Source of the DNA: an uncultured Anaeroplasma sp.
GTDB lineage: Bacteria > Bacillota_I > Bacilli_A > Acholeplasmatales > Anaeroplasmataceae
Length of the DNA: 64,000 nt
Direction of reading: 5' to 3'
Assembly (NCBI GenBank): GCA_945919465.1
Contig: CAMEJG010000003.1
Span: 31,399 to 95,398, forward strand
The notes beneath the pieces were generated by a model. It was not told the origin of the DNA. It did no database searches and was given only the letters and a program-made list of their open reading frames with translations. Below, piece after piece: positions 9,690 through 19,652 of the stretch. The stretch's first letter is position 1. Each line of letters opens with the position of its first letter. Made by a program: the position numbers and the translations under genes.

Positions 9690-10417
9690 TAAAATATTAC
9701 CTCCCTAGCATCAAATACAGGTCCTTCCTTACAAACACGTTTAGGTCCATTTGTAGTTTCAATAGAACACCCCATACAAGCACCAAAGCCACAGCCCATT
9801 CTAGCCTCAAGTGATAAACAACCATTTTTATAGTTTTTAGCTAAAGCCTCAAGCATTCTATAAGGTCCACATGAATAATAGTATTCAATTTCAATATTAT
9901 TAGCCTTTATACAATCAATTGCATTTCCATGATAACCAAAAGAACCATCATCAGTACATAAATATAAGTTTGTAAGCTCCTCTAAAACTTCAATTAATAC
10001 TAAATCATCCTTACTTCTAGCGCCATATACTAAATTAGGTCTAATACCTAATTCATTATATTTTTTGGCAAGATTGATCATAGGAGCAATTCCAATACCA
10101 CCTGCAATTAGTGTTGGAGTAATATCTTTTTTAATATCAAAGCCATTACCAAGTCCTACTAGAACATCAAGCTTCATTCCAGGAGTAAAGTTTGTCATAT
10201 CCTTAGTTCCTAATCCTAAAACCTTATATAAAATATCAACATGATTTTCTGAATAATCACATACAGATATTGGTCTTCTTAAATATTTATTAGGTAGCTT
10301 AATATTAATAAATTCACCAGAATTCTTTATTTCACTACAATCTCCTACTAATCTCATTAAGAATATATCCTTAGAAACTAAAACATTAGACTTTATTTCT
10401 AAAATTACGTTCTTCAT
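9689..10417 (-). CDS. pyrK: Dihydroorotate dehydrogenase electron-transfer subunit
   Basis: 242 residues. An FAD- and [2Fe-2S]-containing partner of PyrD that connects it to NAD+. The N-terminal half is a ferredoxin-reductase-like FAD domain (YLRRPISVCDY) and the middle part an NAD site (LIAGGIGIAPMINLAKK). The C-terminus carries the four-cysteine cluster motif CGFGACMGC followed by RVCKEGPVF. The start is 2 nt from the carB stop. Confidence 0.95.
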   Translation of the reverse strand: MKNVILEIKSNVLVSKDIFLMRLVGDCSEIKNSGEFINIKLPNKYLRRPISVCDYSENHVDILYKVLGLGTKDMTNFTPGMKLDVLVGLGNGFDIKKDITPTLIAGGIGIAPMINLAKKYNELGIRPNLVYGARSKDDLVLIEVLEELTNLYLCTDDGSFGYHGNAIDCIKANNIEIEYYYSCGPYRMLEALAKNYKNGCLSLEARMGCGFGACMGCSIETTNGPKRVCKEGPVFDAREVIF

Positions 10418-10419
10418 AA

Positions 10420-13400
10420 TTACTCCTTATCAATTACAGAAATTCCCATAGTAATCTCTTCTAATACATCAAGTAAAACCTTAACAGTATCTAAGCAAGT
10501 AAATACAGCTACATTATTATCAATAGCGGCACGGCGAATAATCTTTCCATCATTGTTAGGATTTACACCCTCACTAATCGTATTAATAACATAAGTAACA
10601 TAACCCTTTTTAATTGAATCAAGAATTTCCTCACTACCTTGAGATATTTTCTTTTTAATTCTTGTCTTTATACCATGCTGCTTAAGGAATTTAGCAGTAC
10701 CAGAGGTAGCCTCAATATTAAATCCTAAATTATAGAATCTCTTAATTAAAGGTAATGCAGCTTCTTTATCCATATCTGATAATGTCGCAAGAATAGTACC
10801 ATAATTTGCAACACGAGTACCACTAGCCTTTAATGATTTATATAAAGCTCTATTTAATGAATAATCATAACCAATAGATTCACCTGTAGATTTCATTTCA
10901 GGTGATAAAACAACATCAAGTCCTGATAATTTTGTAAATGAGAAGGTAGGAGATTTAACATACCATCTCTTACGCTTTTTAGCAAGACCTACATATCCTA
11001 AATCCTTAAGCTTAGCCCCAAGCATAACCTTTGTCGCAATATTCGCAATAGGAATACCTGTAGATTTTGCAAGGAATGGTACAGTACGACTTGAACGAGG
11101 ATTAACCTCAATAATAGATACCTCATTATTCTTATCTACAATAAACTGAATATTAAATAAACCAATCATATTTAATTTAATACCAATTCTTGTTGTATAA
11201 TCGACAATAACCTTTTGAACCTCATCACTTAATGAATATGGAGGATATACTGACATACTATCGCCACTATGAACACCTGTTCTTTCAATATGCTCCATTA
11301 TACCAGGAATGAATACATCAGTTCCATCTGAAATAGCGTCAACCTCACATTCCTGACCTGATACATATTTATCAACTAAAATTGGATGTTCATTATCAAA
11401 GGCTACAGCCTCACTCACCTTTTCTACTAATACAGTCTCATCATGAACAATATGCATCATTCTTCCACCTAAAACAAAGGATGGACGAACTAATACTGGA
11501 TATCCAATTGTATTAGCAGCATTAACTGCCTCTTCTACTGAATAAACACCAAAGCCCTTTGGCATAGGAATACCTAATTCCACCATTGCTTCTTCAAATA
11601 ACGCTCTATCCTCAGCAGTATCAATTGCCAAAGCACTAGAACCAAATATTTTAACTCCAGCCTTATCAAGCTTAGAAGCTAGATTAATTGCAGTTTGACC
11701 ACCTAAGGCTACAATTACTCCATCAGGCTTCTCAAAATCAATAATATTCATTACATCCTCAAATGTTAATGGTTCAAAATATAGCTTATCTGATACTGTA
11801 TAATCGGTAGATACAGTTTCTGGATTATTATTAATAATTATAGCCTCATAGCCTGCCTCTTGAATACCCCAAATCGCATGAACAGTCGTATAATCAAATT
11901 CTACACCCTGACCAATTCTAATAGGACCAGAGCCTAATACTACAATCTTCTTCTTATCACTTCTTATTGATTCATTTTCCTCTTCATAAGTTGAATAAAA
12001 ATATGGAATATAGCTTGAGAATTCAGATGCACAGGTATCAATCATCTTATATACTGGATAAATATTATTATTTTTTCTTAAATTATAAATTTCAACATAA
12101 CTTGAATTCCAAATTTTTGCTAAATAAGAATCTGCAAAGCCATATCTTTTTGCTAATCTAAGAGTTTCTAAATCCATAGGTTTAGCCTTAATTATTTCTT
12201 CAAGCTCAATAATATGAGCATATTTTTCTAAGAAGAATCTGTCAATCTTAGTCAAAAAATATAATTCATCAATAGTAACACCCTTACGTAGAGCCTCACC
12301 TATTGCATAAATTCTTTCATCAGTATGTAATGAAATAAATTTCATCAAGTCCATTTCATTCATATTTTTTAAAGAATCAAGCTCGATATGATCAACCTTA
12401 TTTTCTAAAGATCTAATAGCCTTAAGTAACGATTCTTCAATAGTTCTACCTATTGCCATTACCTCACCTGTAGCCTTCATTTGAGTTGAAAGACTACGAT
12501 TAGCAGTTGCAAATTTATCAAATGGGAATCTAGGAATCTTTGTAACAACATAATCTAGGGTTGGCTCAAAGGATGCTAAAGTATTAGCAATCTTAATCTC
12601 ATCAAGTCTCAAACCACAAGCAATTTTAGCAGAAACTCTCGCAATAGGGTAACCTGATGCCTTTGATGCTAAGGCTGAGGAACGAGAAACACGAGGGTTT
12701 ACCTCAATTACATAATATTTAAATGAATATGGGTCAAGTGAGAATTGAACATTACAACCACCCTCAATTCCTAAAGCACGAATAATCTTTAATGCTGAAT
12801 TTCTTAGCATTTGATATTCCTTATTAGTTAAGGTTTGACTTGGTGCTACTACAATGGAATCTCCTGTATGAATACCAACAGGATCAACATTTTCCATATT
12901 ACATACTACAATTGCAGTATCATTTTTATCTCTTAATACCTCATACTCTATTTCTTTAAAGCCCTTAATAGATTTTTCAACTAATACCTGAGATACAGGA
13001 GATAATTTTAAAGCATTTTTAGCTAAAGGAATTAATGCCTCTTCATTATCAGCGAATCCTCCACCTGTACCTCCTAAGGTAAATGCAGGTCTTAAAATTA
13101 CTGGATATCCTACCTTTAAGGCAGCATCCTTAACCTCATCTAAAGTAGTTGCTGTAATAGATTCAAGAATAGGCTCATTTATTTCTAAGCATAGCTCTTT
13201 AAATAATTCTCTATCCTCAGCACGCTCAATAGCTCTACTAGAAGTACCTAGTAATTCAACCTGACATTCATCTAAAATTCCCTTTTTAGCTAATTGCATA
13301 CCTAAATTTAGGCCTGTTTGACCACCAATTGAACAAATCAATCCATCAGGACGCTCAAAACGAATAATCTTAGCTACATTCTCTAAGTCAAGTGGTTCCA

Positions 13401-13596
13401 TATAAACCTTATCAGCAATTTTAGTATCAGTCATTATAGTTGCAGGATTAGAGTTAACTAAAATAACCTCATATCCTTCTTCCTTCAAAGCAAGACAGGC
13501 TTGAGTACCAGCATAATCGAATTCTGCTCCCTGTCCAATAACAATAGGACCTGAACCAATCACCATAATTTTTTTAATATCTGTTCGTTTTGGCAT
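10420..13596 (-). CDS. carB: Carbamoyl-phosphate synthase large subunit
   Basis: About 1058 residues, full length. It makes carbamoyl phosphate from ammonia (supplied by CarA), bicarbonate and two ATP. Both homologous ATP-grasp halves are visible: [19 protein letters not shown] at the start and [19 protein letters not shown] in the middle, each followed by EVNPR(V/S)SRS/T motifs. The C-terminal MGS-like regulatory domain follows, with [17 protein letters not shown]. The GTG at 13611 and the ATG 6 nt upstream belong to the ribosome-site area. GGAGG lies 8 nt before the ATG of MPKRTDIKK, so start 13596 was chosen, overlapping carA by 23 nt. Confidence 0.95.
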   Translation of the reverse strand: MPKRTDIKKIMVIGSGPIVIGQGAEFDYAGTQACLALKEEGYEVILVNSNPATIMTDTKIADKVYMEPLDLENVAKIIRFERPDGLICSIGGQTGLNLGMQLAKKGILDECQVELLGTSSRAIERAEDRELFKELCLEINEPILESITATTLDEVKDAALKVGYPVILRPAFTLGGTGGGFADNEEALIPLAKNALKLSPVSQVLVEKSIKGFKEIEYEVLRDKNDTAIVVCNMENVDPVGIHTGDSIVVAPSQTLTNKEYQMLRNSALKIIRALGIEGGCNVQFSLDPYSFKYYVIEVNPRVSRSSALASKASGYPIARVSAKIACGLRLDEIKIANTLASFEPTLDYVVTKIPRFPFDKFATANRSLSTQMKATGEVMAIGRTIEESLLKAIRSLENKVDHIELDSLKNMNEMDLMKFISLHTDERIYAIGEALRKGVTIDELYFLTKIDRFFLEKYAHIIELEEIIKAKPMDLETLRLAKRYGFADSYLAKIWNSSYVEIYNLRKNNNIYPVYKMIDTCASEFSSYIPYFYSTYEEENESIRSDKKKIVVLGSGPIRIGQGVEFDYTTVHAIWGIQEAGYEAIIINNNPETVSTDYTVSDKLYFEPLTFEDVMNIIDFEKPDGVIVALGGQTAINLASKLDKAGVKIFGSSALAIDTAEDRALFEEAMVELGIPMPKGFGVYSVEEAVNAANTIGYPVLVRPSFVLGGRMMHIVHDETVLVEKVSEAVAFDNEHPILVDKYVSGQECEVDAISDGTDVFIPGIMEHIERTGVHSGDSMSVYPPYSLSDEVQKVIVDYTTRIGIKLNMIGLFNIQFIVDKNNEVSIIEVNPRSSRTVPFLAKSTGIPIANIATKVMLGAKLKDLGYVGLAKKRKRWYVKSPTFSFTKLSGLDVVLSPEMKSTGESIGYDYSLNRALYKSLKASGTRVANYGTILATLSDMDKEAALPLIKRFYNLGFNIEATSGTAKFLKQHGIKTRIKKKISQGSEEILDSIKKGYVTYVINTISEGVNPNNDGKIIRRAAIDNNVAVFTCLDTVKVLLDVLEEITMGISVIDKE

Positions 13597-14680
13597 AATC
13601 ATTTCCTCCACATTTCTTCATTAATTCCATGAATTTATTAAAGATATATTCACTATCCTCAGGACCTGCAGCAGATTCAGGATGATATTGAACTGAAATA
13701 ACATTATTTTTCTTATCTCTCATTCCCTCAGCCTCATTATCTATTAAATTAATATGAGTTAATTCAAGCTCTGTATCCTTAAGAGACTTTATATCTATAG
13801 CAAATGAATGATTTTGACTTGTTATTTCCACCTTATCAGTTTCTAAATTTTTAACAGGATGATTTCCTCCACGATGACCAAACTTCATCTTATAGGTTTT
13901 AGCTCCATAAGCAAGACCAATAATTTGATGTCCTAAGCAAATACCTAAAATAGGCACAACACCCTTCATTTGACGTACAAGCTCAATAACAGGCTTAACA
14001 TTTTCAGGATCACCAGGACCATTTGACAAAAATAATCCATCTGGCTTATATTTCATTATAACATCCTTTGGAGTATCATAAGGAACTACAACGACATTAC
14101 AGCCACATTGATTTAATTTACGAATAATATTTAATTTAACACCACAGTCTACCGCAACAACAGTAAAAAGTGGATTAGGAGTTCTTGAATACCAAATCTT
14201 TTTAGAGGATACAGTAGGTACTTGATTTTTTGGATATTCATAATTATTTATTAATTCCATGCATTCATCAATAGGCTTATCAATATCACAAATTAATGCC
14301 TTCATAGAACCCTTATCTCTTATAAGGCGAACTATTTCTCTTGTATCAACACCACTAATTCCTACAGCGTGATTCTCTTCCATCACTTCTCCTAAAGTCC
14401 TTGTAAAACGGAAATTTGATGGAATATCATTATATTCACGAACAATGAATCCTGACATATAAATGTTCTTTGATTCATAATCTTCATCTGTTAATCCGTA
14501 ATTACCAATTAATGGATAGGTCATACAAACCATTTGTCCACAATAGGATGGGTCTGATAAAATTTCTTGATAGCCTACAACTGATGTGTTAAATACAATT
14601 TCAGCTACTTTCTCATCAAAAGAACCAAAGCCATCTCCTAAAAAGACATGTCCATCCTCTAATACTAGCTTTCTATTCAT
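13574..14680 (-). CDS. carA: Carbamoyl-phosphate synthase small subunit (glutamine amidotransferase)
   Basis: 368 residues. It hydrolyses glutamine and channels ammonia to CarB. The N-terminal CarA-specific domain ([13 protein letters not shown]) is followed by a class I amidotransferase domain. The nucleophile Cys is in ILGICLGHQ, and the His/Glu pair is in [12 protein letters not shown] near the C-terminus. Its start shares one nucleotide with the pyrC stop (TAATG), and its 3' end overlaps carB. It is dedicated to the pyrimidine operon, since no arginine genes are nearby. Confidence 0.95.
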   Translation of the reverse strand: MNRKLVLEDGHVFLGDGFGSFDEKVAEIVFNTSVVGYQEILSDPSYCGQMVCMTYPLIGNYGLTDEDYESKNIYMSGFIVREYNDIPSNFRFTRTLGEVMEENHAVGISGVDTREIVRLIRDKGSMKALICDIDKPIDECMELINNYEYPKNQVPTVSSKKIWYSRTPNPLFTVVAVDCGVKLNIIRKLNQCGCNVVVVPYDTPKDVIMKYKPDGLFLSNGPGDPENVKPVIELVRQMKGVVPILGICLGHQIIGLAYGAKTYKMKFGHRGGNHPVKNLETDKVEITSQNHSFAIDIKSLKDTELELTHINLIDNEAEGMRDKKNNVISVQYHPESAAGPEDSEYIFNKFMELMKKCGGNDYAKTNRY

Positions 14681-15894
14681 TATTCTCCCTCTTTTCTATA
14701 TACTATTTTACCATTAAATATATTATATTTAGTAAATCCATAATAGGTTTGTCCTATAAATGGAGAATTCTTACTTTTTGATAATATTTCATCCTCACTA
14801 TAGGTATGAGGATTAGTAATATCAATTGCGATGACATTCGCAACGCTACCCTCATATAATCCATATTTTGGTAAATTAAATATTCTCATTGGATTATATA
14901 CTAATAAATCTAAAAATCTATCTAAAGAAATTAAATTATTTCTAACAAAATTTGTATAAATTATAGGAATCATTGTTTCAATTCCAATAATACCATTAGG
15001 AGCTTTATCATATTCTCTATTCTTTTCCTCTTTAGTATGAGGAGCATGATCAGAAGCTAAAACATCAACAGTACCATCAAGTAAAGCCTTAATAGTTTCT
15101 AATCTATTTTCTTCACTCCTTAATGGGGGATTCATTTTATAATTAGTATTTTTAATCATAGTCTCATTTAATACTAAATGATGTGGTGCAACCTCACAAG
15201 TAATATTATTATATCCATTCTTTTTAGCTTCTCTAATAGCCTCAAATGATTCCTTAGTTGACATATGACAAAAATGATATTTACATCCTACTTTTTTAGC
15301 AAGCTCGATTTCTCTTCTTACAGCTACATATTCACCAGCTGGCGCATATTTATAAACACTATCTTCAGCATGAGATGCAATAATTAAATTATATTTTTCA
15401 GCTAATTTCATAGCCTTTTCTAATAATTCTATATTATTTACACCTCTACCATCATCAGATAATGCATAAACCTTATCACTTAATAGATCTATATCACTAA
15501 GCTCCTTATCCTCCTCATTAACAGAAACTGAAGCATAAGGGTATACATTTATAACAGCATCACGCTTAATAATTTCTTCTTGCTTCCTCAAATTATCAAC
15601 ATTATGAGGACAAGGCTTCAAATTAGGCATAGACATAACTACACTAAAGCCACCCTTAGCTGCGGCTTTAGTACCTGTAAGAATAGTTTCTTTATTCTCA
15701 AAGCCTGGTTCTCTTAAATGAACATGAACATCAATTGCCCCAGGCATAACTAATGTATTTTTACAATCTAAAACCTCATAATTATTATTATCAATTGAAT
15801 CATCTATCTTAATAATTAAATCTTTATCTATTAAAATATCTTTCTTAACAAGCTTATTATTTAAAACTATACTACCATTTTTTAAAAGAATCAT
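14680..15894 (-). CDS. pyrC: Dihydroorotase
   Basis: 404 residues, class I dihydroorotase of the amidohydrolase superfamily. It closes carbamoyl-aspartate to dihydroorotate. Metal-binding HVH is in GAIDVHVHLREPG, further ligands are in IIASHAED and HFCHMST, and the catalytic aspartate is in LASDHAPHTKEEK. The ATG overlaps the pyrB stop (ATGA), which suggests translational coupling. Confidence 0.95.
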   Translation of the reverse strand: MILLKNGSIVLNNKLVKKDILIDKDLIIKIDDSIDNNNYEVLDCKNTLVMPGAIDVHVHLREPGFENKETILTGTKAAAKGGFSVVMSMPNLKPCPHNVDNLRKQEEIIKRDAVINVYPYASVSVNEEDKELSDIDLLSDKVYALSDDGRGVNNIELLEKAMKLAEKYNLIIASHAEDSVYKYAPAGEYVAVRREIELAKKVGCKYHFCHMSTKESFEAIREAKKNGYNNITCEVAPHHLVLNETMIKNTNYKMNPPLRSEENRLETIKALLDGTVDVLASDHAPHTKEEKNREYDKAPNGIIGIETMIPIIYTNFVRNNLISLDRFLDLLVYNPMRIFNLPKYGLYEGSVANVIAIDITNPHTYSEDEILSKSKNSPFIGQTYYGFTKYNIFNGKIVYRKEGE

Positions 15895-16763
15895 AGCTTA
15901 CCCTCTAACTCCATAGAAATAATTGCCATACGGACATATACACCATTAGTCATTTGTTTATATATTCTACTTTTTTCTGCCTCAGCACATTCACTTGCAA
16001 TTTCTACTCCTCTATTAATAGGGGCAGGATGCATAATAATCGCATTATCCTTCATTTGATTCATTCTTTCTAATGTCAAACCATATTTTTCATGATATTC
16101 TGAAACTGACATTTCCATTTTTTCTTGATGACGCTCAAATTGAACTCTTAATAGCATTATAATATCCATTGTTTTTATCGCTTCATCAAAAGGAATAAAT
16201 AAAGCCGAATTATCATTAAATTCCTCAGGACCAGAAATATAAACCTTCATTCCTAATCTTTCCATAATCTCTATATTAGTATGAGCTACTCTAGAATGAG
16301 AAATATCACCAACTATACAACATTTTAAACCTTCAAATCTTCCATACTCCTCATAAATAGTCATTAAATCTAATAATGACTGAGTAGGGTGATCACTTGC
16401 ACCATCACCTGCATTAAAAATTGGAATCTTTATACCCTCAAGCTCTTTATAATAGCCATCCTTAGAATGACGAATAATTACTCCGTCAACTCCAATAGAT
16501 TCAAAGGTTCTTACAGTATCATATAAAGTTTCACCCTTTTGAACACTAGATGCGCTCACATTACAATCTAAAACCTGAATTCCTAAATTCATTAACGCAG
16601 ACATAAATGAATAATGAGTACGAGTTGAATTTTCAAAGAAAAGTGTCGCAAATCTTTTATCAGGATAAGATACCTTATATCCACCCTTTAACTTTTCAGC
16701 ATAATCAATGATTTCTTGAATCTTTTCTGTTGATAAATCTCTTAATCTAAGTAAGCCTTTCAT
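15891..16763 (-). CDS. pyrB: Aspartate carbamoyltransferase catalytic subunit
   Basis: 290 residues. It transfers the carbamoyl group to aspartate, the committed step of UMP synthesis. The carbamoyl-phosphate loop is FFENSTRTHYSF, with His where most family members have Arg after STRT. SVQKGETLYDTVRTFESIG, GDGASDHPTQSLLDLMTIYEE and MHPAPINRGVE are all present. No regulatory pyrI gene is adjacent, as usual for Bacillus-type operons. It is the first gene of the operon, and a GAGGTG site precedes the ATG. Its transcript begins with the PyrR-responsive leader. Confidence 0.95.
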   Translation of the reverse strand: MKGLLRLRDLSTEKIQEIIDYAEKLKGGYKVSYPDKRFATLFFENSTRTHYSFMSALMNLGIQVLDCNVSASSVQKGETLYDTVRTFESIGVDGVIIRHSKDGYYKELEGIKIPIFNAGDGASDHPTQSLLDLMTIYEEYGRFEGLKCCIVGDISHSRVAHTNIEIMERLGMKVYISGPEEFNDNSALFIPFDEAIKTMDIIMLLRVQFERHQEKMEMSVSEYHEKYGLTLERMNQMKDNAIIMHPAPINRGVEIASECAEAEKSRIYKQMTNGVYVRMAIISMELEGKL

Positions 16764-16773
16764 ATTTCACCTC

Positions 16774-16870
16774 AAAAAAAATAGTTTTCCAATCCAAAAA
16801 GGACTAGAAAACTAGTATCAACACAATAAAATTCATATTAATCTGGTATTCTTGTTAGCCTCTCTGGACT
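16774..16870 (-). promoter_or_regulatory. PyrR-type attenuator leader of the pyr operon
   Basis: On the minus strand, positions 16870-16851 read AGTCCAGAGAGGCTAACAAG, which matches the conserved PyrR-binding loop of Bacillus pyr leaders. About 40 nt further lies a terminator with a 14-bp stem (outer TAGTTTTC/GAAAACTA, inner TAGTCC/GGATTG with G-U pairs, 5-nt loop, 16814-16782). It is followed by eight U and then the pyrB ribosome site. In the known mechanism, UMP-bound PyrR stabilises the anti-antiterminator and lets the terminator form. No pyrR gene is in the window. Confidence 0.9.
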
Positions 16871-16892
16871 ATCTTAAAGCTTTTCGGAATAT

Positions 16893-16921
16893 ATCTTACC
16901 ACAAAGCTTCTTTATATTCAA
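16893..16921 (-). promoter_or_regulatory. Sigma-A-type promoter of the pyr operon
   Basis: Minus strand: -35 TTGAAT (16921-16916), 17-nt spacer, -10 TAAGAT (16898-16893). It lies just upstream of the PyrR-binding loop. Confidence 0.7.
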
Positions 16922-16948
16922 GTTAAAATAAGAATAATAACAAAATTA

Positions 16949-17200
16949 TTATATCTCTAAAATACCATCCTTAACATCTAATAAAAAATCATATAAATCA
17001 TCATAATATTCCTTTTGAAGCATTAAATCATCATTAAAACCAAAATAAACTATTAATGCCTTATCAGAAACCTCATCTACTAATTTATTAATTTCATCAA
17101 CCTCTATATCATTACAAATTTCTTCTTCCTTATAGGTATTTATAAACCAATCAGGATTATTAGCTCTTTTTAATGCTTCACTATATTTTAATATTCTCAT
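16949..17200 (-). CDS. Small acidic protein of unknown function
   Basis: 83 residues, not recognised. It is acidic, with no membrane segment or signal peptide. A hydrophobic core strand (KALIVYFGFNDDLML) and a C-terminal amphipathic part (YYDDLYDFLLDVKDGILEI) suggest a compact alpha/beta domain. The second of two tandem ATGs was chosen because AGGAG lies 6 nt before it. It overlaps the 3' end of the cysteine-synthase-like gene by 20 nt and so is the last gene of the pepF operon. The codon style matches its neighbours and the overlap supports it being a real gene. Confidence 0.7.
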   Translation of the reverse strand: MRILKYSEALKRANNPDWFINTYKEEEICNDIEVDEINKLVDEVSDKALIVYFGFNDDLMLQKEYYDDLYDFLLDVKDGILEI

Positions 17201-17822
17201 CATTTTCTCCTAATATTATGATTGAATTGGGATATTTTTTATCTAAATATTCTAAATCAAAGCTATCTAATAATTCAAAATTATCCATAATATCATTATT
17301 AATATTAGATAATTTAAAATCATAATTATTTTTTATTGATAAACCAATAATATTTATTTCTTTACTTATCTTAAGATACATTCCAATACTTCTAATTAAA
17401 ATTCCACTACCAATAGGAATAATAATATTATCAAAACTATTATTTATTTTCTTTAAATATGGAATAAATTCCTTATAAGATATATTAATATCTAAAAAAT
17501 TCAAAACATAAGAATTATCTATTTCTAAAGAGATATCCTTAGCTAAGTCTAAAAGCTCTAAATATCCATATTTAGTAGGAGCCTTTACAATATCAGTCTG
17601 ATATAATTCTAATTCATTAATAATGTTATTTTCTAAATCATCAGGAATAACTAAAATAAGCTTAATACCTTTATTGAATAAATATTTAGCTAAATACATA
17701 ATATTAATTCCTTTACCAAAGGAGACAATAGTTGAATTTAAATTAATTGTCCCCTCATTTAATAAAGATTCTATTATATTTTTAATAATTATTTCTCTAT
17801 GATTAAATCTAAATATTTCCAT
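17181..17822 (-). CDS. Degenerate cysteine-synthase-like (PLP fold-type II) protein
   Basis: 213 residues. Parts align by eye with the CysK/CysM fold: IIESLLNEGTINLNSTIV resembles the helix and strand after the PLP lysine, LAKYLFNKGIKLILVIPDD the next Rossmann-like unit, and NIIIPIGSGILIRSIGMYL the glycine-rich phosphate loop. In CysK the PLP lysine sits in (S/N)xKDR. Here the equivalent stretch is FNHREIII, with His at residue 8 and no lysine. The N-terminal roughly 35 residues and the C-terminal third of CysK are missing. It probably does not bind PLP covalently. The start codon shares one nucleotide with the pepF stop. Function unknown. Confidence 0.55.
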   Translation of the reverse strand: MEIFRFNHREIIIKNIIESLLNEGTINLNSTIVSFGKGINIMYLAKYLFNKGIKLILVIPDDLENNIINELELYQTDIVKAPTKYGYLELLDLAKDISLEIDNSYVLNFLDINISYKEFIPYLKKINNSFDNIIIPIGSGILIRSIGMYLKISKEINIIGLSIKNNYDFKLSNINNDIMDNFELLDSFDLEYLDKKYPNSIIILGENDENIKI

Positions 17823-19585
17823 TATTTTAATGTTTCCTCAAGCTCATCAAGTAATTCCTCTAATCTCTTTACTACTGCCATAAAGGCTTCCTTATTAGTT
17901 AAATCAACACCAGCATTTTTAATTATTTCAACTGGATCATTACTTCCTCCAGCTTTTAATAAATTAAGATAATTATCAAGATCATTACTATTTCCATTCT
18001 TGACCTTATTATATAAAGCTAAAGAAGCACTATAGCTTGTTGCATATTGATATACATAATAAGGGGTATGGAAGAAATGAGGAATACTAGCCCATACCAT
18101 ATCCTTATATTTTTCATTATCTAAATCAATATCAAAATATGATAAATATAAATCATGCATAATCTTAGATAAACTAATAGAAGTAACTGCCTCGCCCTTT
18201 TCTACCATAGAATGAGCTTGATATTCATAATCTGCGAATAATGTTTGACGATAGAAGGTTGCGATTAAATCATCAATGGCTTGTTCTAATAAAACAATCT
18301 TTTCATTTTTATCATCAATATTTTTAACTAAATAATCTAAGAATAATTGTTCATTGAAAGTAGATGCTACTTCAGCTACAAAAATAACATAATCAGCAGT
18401 TTCAGGCTTTTGAGCCTCATTTGCATATAATGTATGAATTGAATGTCCACATTCATGAGCTATTGTAAACGCACTAGATAAATCATCATTATGATTCAAT
18501 AAAATAAATGCACCTTCATTATATGTACCTGTAGAATATGCACCAGTAGATTTACCATCAGAAGAATATACAGAAACTCTACCAAATTCTAAAGCTTTAG
18601 AAGCTTTTTTATAATAATCACTACCCAATGATTTTGAAGCTTCTAATACCATATTTCTTGAATCAATATAAGAATATTTCTTATTAGATTCTTTCATATG
18701 TAAGAATCTATCATAAGTATGAATTTCATCTAAATTAAAATATTTTTTTCTAATATTATAATATCTTTTTAATAAATGGGTATTTTCCTTAGTAGTTTCT
18801 ACTAAAGAATGAAATACCTTAGGATCGATATTATCTTTATATAGCTTACAAGCTAAACAAGATTCATATCCCTTACTTTTAGCAATATTAAATTCATTAC
18901 TAATAATACCATTATAAATACCTGCAAAGGTATTTCTATGATCATAATAATATTTAAATATTCCTTCAAATATTATTCTTCTATCCTCTTGTTTATCCAT
19001 TTTAGATAAATAATAACGATAATTAGAATTATTTATTACTAAATCACTTCCATCAGTTAATTTAACTGTGACATCAAAATTATCTTGAATTGCTAAGCTA
19101 TCATAAAGCTTAACAATATTATTTTGAGTATCCTCAAGTAAAGAAATTACTTCTTCTACTTCAGTAGTTCTTACATGTTCTTGCATTCTAAATAACTTAT
19201 TTAAGCTATATAGATTAGCTTTAATATCTAAATCCTCATTAACCCAATCTAATACTTTCTTACCAATTGATAATATTTCAGGATTTGCAAATGCTAATTT
19301 TTGATTATAATCACTAAAAATACTATACATTAGATTAACATCCTTCTGAGAATCTAAATTCTTTTGATTTAAATCCTTCTTCATATGAGCATAACAAAAA
19401 GCTTTTGATAGAATTAATTCAGCATTAGTTTTCTTAATCAAAAATTCCTTAAATGAAGCTTTATCATTTAACTTATCTTTATAAGCTGCAAGCTCATTAA
19501 TCATATTATTTATTTTTTCTAAATCATTAGTCCATTCATTTCTATCCTTATAAATAAGACCTAAATTCCAATTTAAATTTTCCAT
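17822..19585 (-). CDS. pepF: Oligoendopeptidase F (M3 family zinc peptidase)
   Basis: 587 residues, close to the usual 600. A cytoplasmic metallopeptidase that trims short peptides. The zinc motif HExxH is in TIAHECGHSIHTLY, with the third ligand region following (FVAEVASTFNEQLF). The N-terminal part is all-helical, as in M3B enzymes. There is no signal peptide. AAAGGAG lies 6-7 nt before the ATG. It heads a short operon with two small genes, the first overlapping its stop codon. Confidence 0.92.
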   Translation of the reverse strand: MENLNWNLGLIYKDRNEWTNDLEKINNMINELAAYKDKLNDKASFKEFLIKKTNAELILSKAFCYAHMKKDLNQKNLDSQKDVNLMYSIFSDYNQKLAFANPEILSIGKKVLDWVNEDLDIKANLYSLNKLFRMQEHVRTTEVEEVISLLEDTQNNIVKLYDSLAIQDNFDVTVKLTDGSDLVINNSNYRYYLSKMDKQEDRRIIFEGIFKYYYDHRNTFAGIYNGIISNEFNIAKSKGYESCLACKLYKDNIDPKVFHSLVETTKENTHLLKRYYNIRKKYFNLDEIHTYDRFLHMKESNKKYSYIDSRNMVLEASKSLGSDYYKKASKALEFGRVSVYSSDGKSTGAYSTGTYNEGAFILLNHNDDLSSAFTIAHECGHSIHTLYANEAQKPETADYVIFVAEVASTFNEQLFLDYLVKNIDDKNEKIVLLEQAIDDLIATFYRQTLFADYEYQAHSMVEKGEAVTSISLSKIMHDLYLSYFDIDLDNEKYKDMVWASIPHFFHTPYYVYQYATSYSASLALYNKVKNGNSNDLDNYLNLLKAGGSNDPVEIIKNAGVDLTNKEAFMAVVKRLEELLDELEETLK

Positions 19586-19652
19586 ATAATTCTCCTTTTC
19601 AAATCTTATAATTATTATACTATTTTAATATTAAACTGTAAAATAAAATAAT

